Assembly: GCA_020634315.1 (NCBI GenBank)
Contig: JACKBV010000006.1
Coordinates: 1 to 64,000 of the forward strand
Direction of reading: 5' to 3'
Source of the DNA: Ardenticatenaceae bacterium
GTDB lineage: Bacteria; Chloroflexota; Anaerolineae; Promineifilales; Promineifilaceae
Length of the DNA: 64,000 bases
The notes beneath the pieces were generated by a model that was not told the DNA's origin, ran no database searches, and worked only from the letters and a program-made list of their open reading frames with translations. Below, piece by piece: positions 29,268 to 37,670 of this stretch (the stretch's first letter is position 1; every line of letters starts with the position of its first letter). A program made the translations under genes and the position numbers.

Positions 29268-31157
29268 ATGAAAGAACGAAAAGAGATGTTGGATTGGCGC
29301 GGTTTTTGGGATCGCGCTGTTTATGAAACAAAACGATTATTGCGGCCGGTACAGCCAACGGCCGTTTCCGGTCTTGGCGCGATGCCCAATGGCGTGGGCA
29401 CAGCCTTTCGCGTCTGGGCACCCCATGCCGATAAAGTGTTTGTCACCGGCTCCTTCAATGACTGGTCTCCCTGGCGTGCGCCATTAGCCGCCGAGAACAA
29501 TGGTTTTTGGTCGGCAGACGTGCCGCACGCCACCGTTGGCGATACCTACAAAATTTTGCTGCATCACCAGGGAGAACTGTTCCTGCGTGCCGATCCGTAT
29601 ACACGCGCTCTGGATGGCGCACACGGCAACAGCGTCATCACGCGCGATGCGTTTACCTGGGATGATGATACCTTTCAGATGCCAGAGGCAGCGGATTTGG
29701 TGATTTACGAGCTGCATGTGGGCACGTTTGCCGCCGATTCGCCAGCGCAAATTGGCACATTTGCCGGTGTGCAAGAGCGGCTGCCCTATTTGCGCGACCT
29801 GGGCGTGAACGCCATCGAGTTAATGCCGGTGATGGAGTTTGCCGGTGATTATTCTTGGGGATACAACCCGGCGCAGCCTTTTGCCATTACGCGCACATAT
29901 GGCGGGCGGGAGGCTTTGCAGCAGTTGGTAAAGGCGGCGCACGCGCATGGCATCGCGGTGATTGTGGATGTGGTCTACAACCATTTTGGCCCGCAAGACC
30001 TTGATTTGTGGCGCTTTGATGGCTGGCATGAAGATGGCAAGGGCGGCCTTTACTTCTACAATGATTGGCGTTCTAAGACGCCCTGGGCAGATACACGGCC
30101 GGATTACGGCCGTTCCGAAGTGCGCCAATACATTGGCGATAATGTGCGCATGTGGTTGACCGAATTTCATGTGGATGGCCTGCGGTGGGATGCCACCAAT
30201 TACATTCGCAACGCACACGGGCATGATGGGGATCGTGGTGCGGATATTGCCGAAGGGTGGCAGTTGATGCAGACGATTAATGCTGAGGTACAGGCGCAGT
30301 TCCCCGGTAAGCTGTTGATTGCCGAGGATTTGCAGCAGAATCCCTGGCTGACGAAACCGGTAGCCGAGAATGGCGCGGGGTTTACGGCACAGTGGGACGC
30401 CGCTTTTGTGCATCCATTGCGTCAGGCGTTAATTACACCAGATGATGAACTGCGCGATGTAACGGCCGTTGCCGCTGCCCTTTCCTTCACCTACAACCAG
30501 GATCCCTTTGCCCGCGTTATCTACACCGAATCGCACGACGAAGTCGCCAACGGCAAAGCACGCGTGCCCGAAGAAATTGCCCCAGGGCAGGCGGATACCA
30601 TTTACGCCCGCCAGCGAGCCGCCTTGGGTGCGGCACTCGTTTTCACCGCCCCCGGCATTCCCATGATTTTCCAGGGCCAAGAGTTCCTGGAAAGCGGCTG
30701 GTTTGATGACCATGTGCCCTTAGATTGGCGTAAAGCGGAGGCCAACGCCGGTATGTGCCAGTTTTATCGGGATTTGATGACGCTGCGCCATGACAATTTT
30801 GGCATCTCGCGCGGTTTGCGCGGCGCACAGATCAACGTTTATCATGTCAACGATGAGGCCAAACTGTTGGCTTTCCATCGTTGGGATAACGGCGGCCCAA
30901 GGGATGATGTGGTCGTCATTGCTAATTTTTCGCACCGCGCCATTGAGAGTTATGCGGTGGGGATGCCGCGTTCAGGGCTGTGGCGGGTGCGGCTGAACAG
31001 TGATGATCGCGCATATGATGCCAGCTTTGGCAGCCATTACTGTCCTGACCCGGTTGCCGCAGCACCGCGTTCGGCCATGCTGCGCCTGGACGATATGCCC
31101 TTCTTTGCCAATGTCACGCTGGCCCCTTATTCTGTGCTAATTTTGTCGCAGGATTAA
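29268..31157 (+). CDS. GH13 alpha-glucan branching-enzyme-type glycosidase
   Basis: About 629-residue enzyme of glycoside hydrolase family 13 with an N-terminal CBM48 (FRVWAPHADKVFVTGSFNDW). The four GH13 regions are present: VDVVYNHF; GLRWDATNYI with the nucleophile Asp at about 308; IAEDLQQ with the acid Glu at about 353; and TESHDE with His-Asp at about 423-424. A C-terminal beta domain ends the protein. It most resembles 1,4-alpha-glucan branching enzymes and malto-oligosyltrehalose trehalohydrolases, so a role in glycogen or trehalose metabolism is likely. The choice between them is not certain. The ATG at 29268 was chosen from alignment of the N-terminus; 29199 and 29286 are alternatives. 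Confidence 0.82.
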   Translation: MKERKEMLDWRGFWDRAVYETKRLLRPVQPTAVSGLGAMPNGVGTAFRVWAPHADKVFVTGSFNDWSPWRAPLAAENNGFWSADVPHATVGDTYKILLHHQGELFLRADPYTRALDGAHGNSVITRDAFTWDDDTFQMPEAADLVIYELHVGTFAADSPAQIGTFAGVQERLPYLRDLGVNAIELMPVMEFAGDYSWGYNPAQPFAITRTYGGREALQQLVKAAHAHGIAVIVDVVYNHFGPQDLDLWRFDGWHEDGKGGLYFYNDWRSKTPWADTRPDYGRSEVRQYIGDNVRMWLTEFHVDGLRWDATNYIRNAHGHDGDRGADIAEGWQLMQTINAEVQAQFPGKLLIAEDLQQNPWLTKPVAENGAGFTAQWDAAFVHPLRQALITPDDELRDVTAVAAALSFTYNQDPFARVIYTESHDEVANGKARVPEEIAPGQADTIYARQRAALGAALVFTAPGIPMIFQGQEFLESGWFDDHVPLDWRKAEANAGMCQFYRDLMTLRHDNFGISRGLRGAQINVYHVNDEAKLLAFHRWDNGGPRDDVVVIANFSHRAIESYAVGMPRSGLWRVRLNSDDRAYDASFGSHYCPDPVAAAPRSAMLRLDDMPFFANVTLAPYSVLILSQD

Positions 31158-31200
31158 GGGCGGCTTTGATGCTGCTGTTCGTGCTGGTCGCCTTATTCGC

Positions 31201-31229
31201 ATGACACCCATCCCCTGACGTAATACAAT
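31201..31229 (+). promoter_or_regulatory. Sigma-70-type promoter giving a leaderless mRNA
   Basis: ATGACA (31201-31206), a 17-bp spacer and TACAAT (31224-31229) match the consensus boxes at five of six positions each. The expected start of transcription, 7 nt after the -10, is 31236, which is the A of the regulator's ATG. Confidence 0.65.
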
Positions 31230-31235
31230 ACGCCC

Positions 31236-32201
31236 ATGCGCGCAGACCGACTGATTTCTATTTTGATGCTGCTGCAAACGAAGGGGCAGATGACGGCACA
31301 AGAGCTGGCCGACCGGCTGGAGGTGTCGCCGCGCACCATTTACCGCGATTTGGACGCGCTTAGTGCGTCCGGTGTGCCGGTGTTTGCCGAGCGTGGGCCA
31401 CAGGGCGGTTGCTCTCTGCTGGAAAATTATCGCACCAACCTTACCGGGCTGACAGAGCAAGAGGTACGTGCGTTGTTCATGTTGACGGTACCGGGCCTGA
31501 TGGGAGATTTGGGCGCGGGGGATGCGGCCGAACAAGCGTTGTTAAAGCTGACTGCGGCGCTGCCTGCTCCTTTTCAAAAGGATGTGGAGCTGGTGCGGCA
31601 GCGGGTTTATTTGGACCCGGCGGCCTGGTTTACGCCTGAGGAGCCGACGCCTTACCTGCCATTGGTGCAGGATGCTGTCTGGCAGGAGCGGCGGCTGCGC
31701 ATGGTGTATCGGCGCGGCGATGGGCAGTGGGTGAAGCGGTTGGTGGAGCCGTATGGCCTGGTGGCGAAGGCGAGTGTGTGGTATATGGTGGCCGGGTCGT
31801 ATGGACAGCCGTTTGTGTTTCGTGTGTCGCGGATTCAGGAGGCGGAATTGACAGACGGCCGTTTCCTGCGGCCAGCAAGCTTTGACCTGTCTGTTTATTG
31901 GCAAAAATGGTGTGCGCGGCTGGAAGCTACCCGCGAGCGTTATGTGGTGACGCTGCATGCGTCGCCCGCCGGGCTGCCGCTGCTGGTGCAGGTGTTTGGC
32001 GAAGGGATGCACGCCTTGATCGCCAATGCCGGTGCGCCGGACGATGCCGGTTTTCTCATGCTGTCGCTCTCGTTTGCCTCGGAAGATGAGGCTTGTCGGC
32101 AGTTGTTGGGCCTGGGAACGGCCGTTACCGTTATTGCCCCCCACTCCTTACGCCAGTGCATGGCCGCCGCTGCCGTGCAAATCAGTACCCTCTACGCTTA
32201 A
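31236..32201 (+). CDS. WYL-domain transcriptional regulator (YafY/DeoR-like)
   Basis: A 321-residue DNA-binding regulator. Residues 1-60 hold a winged helix (RLISILMLLQTKGQMTAQELA, then RLEVSPRTIYRDLDALSASG), followed by the GGCSLLENYR hinge. The central WYL domain includes the effector patch RMVYRRGDGQWVKRLVEPYG and the VWYMVAG strand, and a C-terminal WCX extension ends the protein. WYL domains are proposed to bind nucleic acid or nucleotide ligands, and many such regulators control DNA-repair or defence genes. No target is evident here; neighbours are carbohydrate and phosphatase genes. It is preceded by a well-matched promoter that leaves no leader. Confidence 0.85.
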   Translation: MRADRLISILMLLQTKGQMTAQELADRLEVSPRTIYRDLDALSASGVPVFAERGPQGGCSLLENYRTNLTGLTEQEVRALFMLTVPGLMGDLGAGDAAEQALLKLTAALPAPFQKDVELVRQRVYLDPAAWFTPEEPTPYLPLVQDAVWQERRLRMVYRRGDGQWVKRLVEPYGLVAKASVWYMVAGSYGQPFVFRVSRIQEAELTDGRFLRPASFDLSVYWQKWCARLEATRERYVVTLHASPAGLPLLVQVFGEGMHALIANAGAPDDAGFLMLSLSFASEDEACRQLLGLGTAVTVIAPHSLRQCMAAAAVQISTLYA

Positions 32202-32220
32202 AGCAACCTCTGATAATGAG

Positions 32221-32247
32221 AGTTTCCCGGAGGCTGGGGCCTCCGAC
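32221..32247. repeat. Short inverted repeat TTCCCGGAGGC
   Basis: GTTTCCCGGAGGC then GGGGCCTCCGACAA gives a 7-8 bp stem (CGGAGGC/GCCTCCG). It is a reduced member of the CTCCCGGAGG family between the regulator and the phosphoesterase gene. Confidence 0.45.
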
Positions 32248-32308
32248 AAGTTAAGGTTGTGCCTGTGGCGGCTTCGCGGTAGACTTCTTCCCTTGGAAAA
32301 GTGCAGAG

Positions 32309-33187
32309 ATGAAAGTAGCGGTTATTTCAGATATTCATGGCAACCTGCCGGCCCTGCAAGCGGTGACGACACATATAGAAGCGTGGCAGCCAGATATGGT
32401 TGTGGTTGACGGCGATGTTGTCAATCGAGGCCCATTGTCCCTGGATTGCTTGCATTTTGTACAGCAGAAACGTATTCGTGAAGGCTGGCATGTGGTGAAG
32501 GGGAACCATGAGGATTTTTTGCTCAACTGTGCGCGTGCTGACGCGCCGACAAGCGGCCCGGAATATGAATTGATGCGGTTTGCCTATTGGGCTTACCAAC
32601 AGTTGGATGGGGAAGTTTCCATTTTACGCGGGCTGCCGGACAAATTTGTCTATTTTGCGCCTGATGGAAGCGAGTTTCGCGTGGTTCATGCGTCTATGCA
32701 AGGCAACCGGGATGGCATTTATGCCGATACGTCTGATGAAGAGTTGTGGAAGCAAATTGCTCCTGTCCCGGCGGTTTTTGTGACGGCACACACGCATCGG
32801 CCGATGGTGCGCCGTTTTAATGATGCGCTGATTGTGAATGTGGGTTCGGTGGGGGCGCCGTTTGATGGCGACGGCCGTGCCAGTTATGGTCAGTTTGTGT
32901 GGACGCGAGATGGTTGGGAGGCCGACATTGTGCGCCTGGATTATGACCGGGCGCAGACAGAGTGCGATTATGCGGCCTCTGGATTTTTGACGGGCGGCGG
33001 CCCGTTGGCGCAGTTGATGTTGGTGGAACTGCGTCGTGCCGGTGGTCTGGTGTACCGGTGGGCGACGCGTTATCAAGATGCTGTATTGGCTGGCGAAGTG
33101 TCCATGGAGGCGAGTGTGCGCGAGCTGCTGCAAGATGAGGATTTACGGCCGTTTCTCGGCCCGCCGGGTTGGACACTTGACCTGTAA
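32309..33187 (+). CDS. Metallophosphoesterase (calcineurin-like)
   Basis: A 292-residue cytosolic phosphoesterase of the YfcE/ApaH-like superfamily. Metal ligands are visible in order: D-x-H in ISDIHGN (8-14), GDVVNRG (35-41), GNHED (65-69), a central His in VVHAS and the closing HTH in TAHTHRP. The unusual 90-residue C-terminus (from YDRAQTECDYAA) is outside the catalytic fold. The substrate is unknown; cyclic nucleotide, diadenosine or sugar phosphates are all possible. It is followed closely by a PHP phosphatase gene, perhaps co-transcribed. Confidence 0.82.
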   Translation: MKVAVISDIHGNLPALQAVTTHIEAWQPDMVVVDGDVVNRGPLSLDCLHFVQQKRIREGWHVVKGNHEDFLLNCARADAPTSGPEYELMRFAYWAYQQLDGEVSILRGLPDKFVYFAPDGSEFRVVHASMQGNRDGIYADTSDEELWKQIAPVPAVFVTAHTHRPMVRRFNDALIVNVGSVGAPFDGDGRASYGQFVWTRDGWEADIVRLDYDRAQTECDYAASGFLTGGGPLAQLMLVELRRAGGLVYRWATRYQDAVLAGEVSMEASVRELLQDEDLRPFLGPPGWTLDL

Positions 33188-33214
33188 ATGGATTAGAAAA
33201 GCGGAGAATATTCA

Positions 33215-34036
33215 TTGGAAGCGACACCGATTTTATATGACACACACATGCACACACCGTTGTGCAAACATGCAAAAGGGGAACCTGGGGATTATGCGGC
33301 CGTGGCGGAAAAGCGCGGCTTGAAGGGGATTGTCGTCACCTGCCACAATCCGGGGCCAAACGGGTTTTCGCCGCGCGTGCGCATGGCTTTGGAGCAGTTT
33401 GACGAGTATGTTGATCTGGTGGAGCGGGCGCGGCAGGCGTGGAACGGCCGTATCGACATCCGCCTCGGTTTAGAATGCGACTACCTGCCGGAAATGGAGC
33501 CATTTCTGGAAAAATTACTGCGCCGGGCAGAGTTCCATCATGTGCTTGGCTCCGTGCATCCACAGCTCCCCTATTACCGTGAGCAGTACGATACCGGCGA
33601 TCCCATCGCCTTTTATGAAACATACTTTGAGCATCTGGCAATGGCTGCTGAGAGCGGCTTGTTTGACACGCTGTCGCATCCAGACCTGGTGAAAAATGTC
33701 TATCACCGCGAATGGGATGTGACGCAGTTGCTGGATACCATCGGCAAAAACCTGGATCGCATTGCCCGCGCTGGCGTGGCTATGGAGCTGAACACATCTG
33801 GTTTGCACAAAACCGTTCGGGAAATGAATCCTGGCCCCGTGATGCTGCGCGAAATGCAAGCCCGCCACATTCCGGTCGTTGTCGGTTCGGATGCCCACGA
33901 GCCGCATCGTGTCGCCGCCGATTTTGAACAGGCGTTTACCTTATTAGAAGCGGCTGGTTATGAAACCGTGAGTTTTTACCTGGATCGGCAGCGGCAGACG
34001 GTTAGCATTCCTGCTGCGCGCGCCAGCTTACGATAG
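33215..34036 (+). CDS. PHP-domain histidinol-phosphatase-like protein
   Basis: A 273-residue PHP phosphoesterase, HisK-like. The metal-binding sequence DTHMHTPLCKHA (9-20), the VTCHNPGP loop, GLECDYLP, VLGSVHPQ, DTLSHPD and GSDAHEP follow the PHP order. Similar proteins release phosphate from histidinol phosphate, but no other his genes are nearby, so the substrate is open. A TTG start at 33215 is required, since the only in-frame ATG lies beyond the first metal ligand; a GCGGAG box precedes it. Its last 35 nt overlap the convergent kinase gene. Confidence 0.82.
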   Translation: MEATPILYDTHMHTPLCKHAKGEPGDYAAVAEKRGLKGIVVTCHNPGPNGFSPRVRMALEQFDEYVDLVERARQAWNGRIDIRLGLECDYLPEMEPFLEKLLRRAEFHHVLGSVHPQLPYYREQYDTGDPIAFYETYFEHLAMAAESGLFDTLSHPDLVKNVYHREWDVTQLLDTIGKNLDRIARAGVAMELNTSGLHKTVREMNPGPVMLREMQARHIPVVVGSDAHEPHRVAADFEQAFTLLEAAGYETVSFYLDRQRQTVSIPAARASLR

Positions 34037-34685
34037 TGGGATTTGCCGGGTCATTGTGGTCAATGACCATGTTTGCAAATTGCTGCGGGCGGCATTGGGC
34101 CAGATAAATTTGTTGGCCGGGGATGTATCGTTGCAGGTATCGCATGCGCACGGCGTCGGCAGACCCCAACAGGGCGGTGTCGCGCACCAGGGCACGCTCC
34201 AAGGCAACTTCAAAGTGTATTTCCAGGTAAAGGGTGATGTCCCAATAGGGGCGCAGCGTGGGGCGATGCAGAAAAATGCCGTCGCAAAGCAGGATCGTGT
34301 TGTCGGGAATGGCCTGGGGTGTTTTGTAAAGCGGGGCGTCCTTTTGTAAATCGAAAACGGCCGTTTCCACACGCCGATCTCCCCCTGGCCCCAACGGCTT
34401 CAATAAGCGTTCGATCATGGCTCCATAATCGAAAGAATCAACATAATATCCTTCTGGCGAATCGACGCCGCGTTGATAACGGATGGCACGCGGGTTGTGG
34501 AAGCTGTCCACACTGGCCCGCAGCGGCAAGTGGGTTGTTCCTTTGCCAATTTCTGTAGCCAGATCATCGGCCAGGATTGTTTTTCCGGCCGTGTCGATGC
34601 CATCAATCGCCACGCGCAGCGGGTGGCTGCATCTGATGCCTGTCAGCCATTCGCTTATTTCGGAGAGCAGGCGTGAGCGTTCCAT
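34002..34685 (-). CDS. Uridine kinase-like P-loop kinase
   Basis: A 227-residue nucleoside or small-molecule kinase. Walker A is GIDTAGKT (29-36). Next come the DSFHNPRAIRYQRG segment typical of uridine-kinase-like proteins, FDYGAMIERLLKPLGPGG and ILLCDGIFLHRP as Walker-B equivalent. An R-x(n)-RDTALLG lid follows. The Nudix gene ends 4 nt upstream, so both are probably translated from one message. The 3' end overlaps the convergent PHP gene by 35 nt. Confidence 0.78.
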   Translation of the reverse strand: MERSRLLSEISEWLTGIRCSHPLRVAIDGIDTAGKTILADDLATEIGKGTTHLPLRASVDSFHNPRAIRYQRGVDSPEGYYVDSFDYGAMIERLLKPLGPGGDRRVETAVFDLQKDAPLYKTPQAIPDNTILLCDGIFLHRPTLRPYWDITLYLEIHFEVALERALVRDTALLGSADAVRMRYLQRYIPGQQIYLAQCRPQQFANMVIDHNDPANPTIVSWRAQQEC

Positions 34686-34689
34686 ATGT

Positions 34690-35208
34690 TTACCCCAAAT
34701 CGAATCCCTGGTGGTGATGGTGGATGATTAGCTCTGCTGGATACTGTTTGCGTAATGCTTCGGCGCGGGTGATGACGCGTTTTAGCCATTGTGTGCTGGG
34801 ATCGGTGGCGGTGAGGAAGGCTTCTGCTTCAACGGCCGTTACCCAGCGATATGTGTCATGCTCGGCACTCATTTGTATGCGGCCAGGATTGTTGAGGATG
34901 CAGGCAAAGACGACGCCAATGAGTTCGTTGTCTGGTGTGGGGCTGCCCCGGTAAAAGTGGGTGACGCCGATGAAGAAAGCGGGCGTAACGGCCGTACCAA
35001 TCTCTTCCTGTACTTCGCGCTGCAACGCCTCCATGAACCCTTCCCCCTGGTTTACGCGTCCGGTAACACATTCCCAAATGCCGGCGGCAAAATCTTTGCT
35101 GGTCGCGCGGCGCAGCAGCAAGTATTGATTTGTCGGTGGATACCAGACTAAGGCCCCAATGCCCCCCAGGAAACGGCCGATACCATTGTTCATCTGTTCC
35201 TGCTCCAT
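34690..35208 (-). CDS. Nudix hydrolase
   Basis: A 172-residue pyrophosphohydrolase. The Nudix box G-x5-E-x7-REVQEEIG-T is complete in GRVNQGEGFMEALQREVQEEIGT (residues about 50-72, read as two pieces). Family members remove nucleotide diphosphate groups from damaged or regulatory nucleotides. A second ATG at 35193 has a better ribosome site (AGGA) and may be the true start. It is the first gene of a two-gene unit with the kinase, suggesting nucleotide salvage or clean-up. Confidence 0.83.
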   Translation of the reverse strand: MEQEQMNNGIGRFLGGIGALVWYPPTNQYLLLRRATSKDFAAGIWECVTGRVNQGEGFMEALQREVQEEIGTAVTPAFFIGVTHFYRGSPTPDNELIGVVFACILNNPGRIQMSAEHDTYRWVTAVEAEAFLTATDPSTQWLKRVITRAEALRKQYPAELIIHHHHQGFDLG

Positions 35209-35280
35209 AGTCGATATACGTTTTTGTACGAGCTTCCGGAAACGAGGGTCGTGCGTTTATTATAGCAGAAGAAACGGCCG

Positions 35281-36741
35281 TTACGGTTTGCCATCCGCTG
35301 CTTCAGTGAACTGCTCCACGAGATCGAGCACCACTTCGTGCAAATCGCCGCGATTGGGCAGCGATCCCATCATGCCATACATGGCCGCCGAGCGCTGCGG
35401 CAGTCCGTCGCCGGATGCCCCGACCAACCCCGACGCCTTGCCGGTGAGGCGGCTGACCCACTTTGCGGGCAAGATGCGTGTTGCCGTTCGTGCCGCGCCA
35501 AGGATGAGCGAATTGCCCAGCTTGCGCAGCGCCGGTTTTCGTGCCGCCGCCGCTGCCGCTGCCAGGTCTTGCAAAAACGCGTCCTTCTGGTGAATGTGTG
35601 CATAGTTAACCGTTAGATGCAGGCTGGGTGGAAATTGCTGCCGGTCGAGATGCCAGCCGCGCAATCCCATTTCGTCGCCAACTTCGTACACATTGAGGTC
35701 GTCAGAGCCAATTGCCATCAAGCTCATGGGCGGGTCGCCCAACACTTTTAGGCCGGGGATTTGCGCGATGCCCTGGCGCAGGGCAACGGCCGTTTCCATC
35801 ACCTGCCGCGCAATTTGCACATATCCTTCCTCGCCCAAATGCTGCATGATCGCCCAGGCGGCGGCAATGGCCCCGCCCGGACGCGTCCCGGCCATTGTTG
35901 GCGAGGCGTAAATACCGCCCGGCCAATCGGTATCGGCAAAAAGTTGGTGACGGCGAATGTCCCGATTGCGGTACAAAATGAGCGATGCCCCTTTGGCGGC
36001 GTAGCCATATTTGTGCAGGTCGGCGGAGATGGACGTGACGCCGGGCACGCGAAAATCAAAATCGGGAATGGCATAGCCTAGTTTTTGCACAAAGGGCAGC
36101 ATGAAGCCGCCCACACATGCATCGACGTGGCACAGGATTTCATGCTGTTGTGCCAGCGCTGCCAGTTCGGCGATAGGGTCTACCACGCCGTGTGGGTAAG
36201 ATGGCGCGGAGCCGACGATGAGGATGGTGTTGGGTGTGATGGCCTGGGTAACGGCCGTTACGTCTGCACGCAAATCGGCCCCAACCGGTGTGCGCACAGC
36301 TTTCACGCCAAAATAATGTGCTGCTTTGGCAAAAGCGGGGTGGGCGGATAGCGGCAGGACTATTTCGGGCTGTTGCACATGGGGTTTGTGCGTTTTGGCC
36401 CATTCACGCGCGGTGAGGACAGTCATGAGAATGCTTTCTGTGCCGCCAGAGGTCATGTTGCCGACGACTTGCGCATCTCCACCGAGCAGGGCGGCGCTCA
36501 TGCCGACGACTTCTGTTTCAAACTGGCGCAAGCTGGGAAATGCGGTGGGGTTGAGGCCATTTTCGGAGAAGAAAAGATTGTAAGCGTCGTGGATGACCTG
36601 ATTGGCTTCTTCGCCAGCATAAAAAACGAGGCTGAATACTTTGCCTTCTTGCCAGTTCAAATCGCGTTGGCGCAGCGTTTGCATGTGGGCGAGAATGTCT
36701 GGACGGGAACGGCCGTGTTTGGGAAAAGGTGTTATTGACAT
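35281..36741 (-). CDS. PLP-dependent sphingosine-1-phosphate-lyase/decarboxylase family protein
   Basis: A 486-residue fold-type I PLP enzyme. SGGTES (98-103) binds the cofactor phosphate, HVDACVGG (205-212) carries the Asp that contacts the pyridine nitrogen, and SADLHKYGYAAKG gives the Schiff-base Lys244. Sequence flavour is closest to sphingosine-1-phosphate lyase and group II decarboxylases. Bacterial members cleave phosphorylated long-chain bases or decarboxylate amino acids; which applies is unknown. A proline- and alanine-rich C-terminal extension follows residue 400. A strong GAAGGAGG site supports the start. Confidence 0.83.
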   Translation of the reverse strand: MSITPFPKHGRSRPDILAHMQTLRQRDLNWQEGKVFSLVFYAGEEANQVIHDAYNLFFSENGLNPTAFPSLRQFETEVVGMSAALLGGDAQVVGNMTSGGTESILMTVLTAREWAKTHKPHVQQPEIVLPLSAHPAFAKAAHYFGVKAVRTPVGADLRADVTAVTQAITPNTILIVGSAPSYPHGVVDPIAELAALAQQHEILCHVDACVGGFMLPFVQKLGYAIPDFDFRVPGVTSISADLHKYGYAAKGASLILYRNRDIRRHQLFADTDWPGGIYASPTMAGTRPGGAIAAAWAIMQHLGEEGYVQIARQVMETAVALRQGIAQIPGLKVLGDPPMSLMAIGSDDLNVYEVGDEMGLRGWHLDRQQFPPSLHLTVNYAHIHQKDAFLQDLAAAAAAARKPALRKLGNSLILGAARTATRILPAKWVSRLTGKASGLVGASGDGLPQRSAAMYGMMGSLPNRGDLHEVVLDLVEQFTEAADGKP

Positions 36742-36868
36742 GGCGTGTATCCTCCTTCAAACATAACTTAACGCAAAGACGCAGAGATGCAGAGAAAAAG
36801 AGAATTCTATCGTCCTTCGCGCATTTTCATTCATGGTGGTCGGTGACAGCCAGTGAAATTGCCTCTAA

Positions 36869-36953
36869 CAATAGCCTCCCGGAGGTTCGTCTTATGCGGC
36901 GAGCCTGCCATTGATAACCTCCGGGAGGTTGGTTTTCATTCATGGTGGTCGGC
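36869..36953. repeat. Intergenic palindromic repeat (CTCCCGGAGG family), full copy
   Basis: AATAGCCTCCCGGAGGTT, a 31-bp middle with GCGGCGAGCCTGCCATTG, then AACCTCCGGGAGGTTGGTTT and CATTCATGGTGGTCGGCGG. It is the reverse complement of the units at 47229 and 49249. TTTTCATTCATGGTGGTC recurs just outside at 36828 and 37024. Confidence 0.88.
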
Positions 36954-36974
36954 GGCCACTGGTGATGTCCCCTT

Positions 36975-37023
36975 CGTAAATCGGATTGTTAATCCGATAG
37001 TCGGATTAGCAATCCGACCTACG
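36975..37023. repeat. Double-hairpin repeat CGTAGGTCGGATT, copy 2 (inverted)
   Basis: A 49-bp element that, reverse-complemented, matches 20754-20802 at all but a few positions. The same two inner hairpins are present. Confidence 0.85.
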
Positions 37024-37061
37024 ATTTTCATTCATGGTGGTCAACGACAGTTGGTGTCGTC

Positions 37062-37160
37062 TCTCCTGAAAATAGCCTCCCGGAGGTTTGCTGCATGAGA
37101 TGGATGTCTTGATGAGAACCTCCAAGAGATTGGGTTTCATCGCTTGGGGTGTGCGTTAGT
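37062..37160. repeat. Intergenic palindromic repeat (CTCCCGGAGG family)
   Basis: CTCCTGAAAATAGCCTCCCG, a 35-bp middle, AACCTCCAAGAGATTGGGTT and CATCGCTTGGGGTGTGCGTT. It belongs to the same subfamily as 27742-27835. Confidence 0.8.
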
Positions 37161-37286
37161 TTATGGGAACGCCGATTGCGTATGACGTATTTTATAGGGT
37201 GTTTTTATTTTTGCAGACGTTTCCCCTGGCAAAGCTCTGTGAATCGAGTCTCCCGGAGGCTTTCAAGTGCCATGCTGTTAGCTGTC

Positions 37287-37309
37287 GCCTCCTTCCAGGA
37301 GGCTTTTTT
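37287..37309 (+). terminator. Orphan intrinsic terminator
   Basis: GCCTCC-TTCCA-GGAGGC followed by six T. No plus-strand ORF lies upstream within 500 bp, so it may end an unrecognised RNA or be a relic of a lost gene. Confidence 0.6.
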
Positions 37310-37670
37310 GCACGGCTTTGCAGTGGTTGGCAAAAATAAACAAAAGTACCTCAAATTGGTAAGATGGAGATTCTAACCAATCCCCAAAACCAAAAGGGGT
37401 ACTGATGCGCAAATCATATTAGAAGCTGCGGATATAATAAAAGGGATTGTTTTCGCTGTGGCAGGTTTGCAAGCAAGCGTGAGTCAATGAACAGAGACAC
37501 GAGACAAACGGGGTGCAATCTACCCACTGGGGATGATTCTGGCGATGGTGTTGATTCCTGGCAATTCAAACATTGGAGCGGCCCAACGGCTGCATAACCA
37601 GCGCTGCATGATTAGAATCTTCATTGCTCTCTACACCGCTTAAATAACCAGCTAATCGCTGCGTCTCGTT
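37310..37670. other. Spacer without recognisable genes
   Basis: About 360 bp between the orphan terminator and the group II intron. I see no ORF, promoter of note or repeat here. The last 105 bp continue the reading frame that crosses the intron end (NETQRLAGYLSGVESNEDSN), which may be a scrap of the interrupted 3' exon. Confidence 0.5.

Noticed and set aside
36840..37310. An insertion sequence with terminal repeats
   Set aside because: Only short palindromic repeats were found; no transposase frame and no matching ends.
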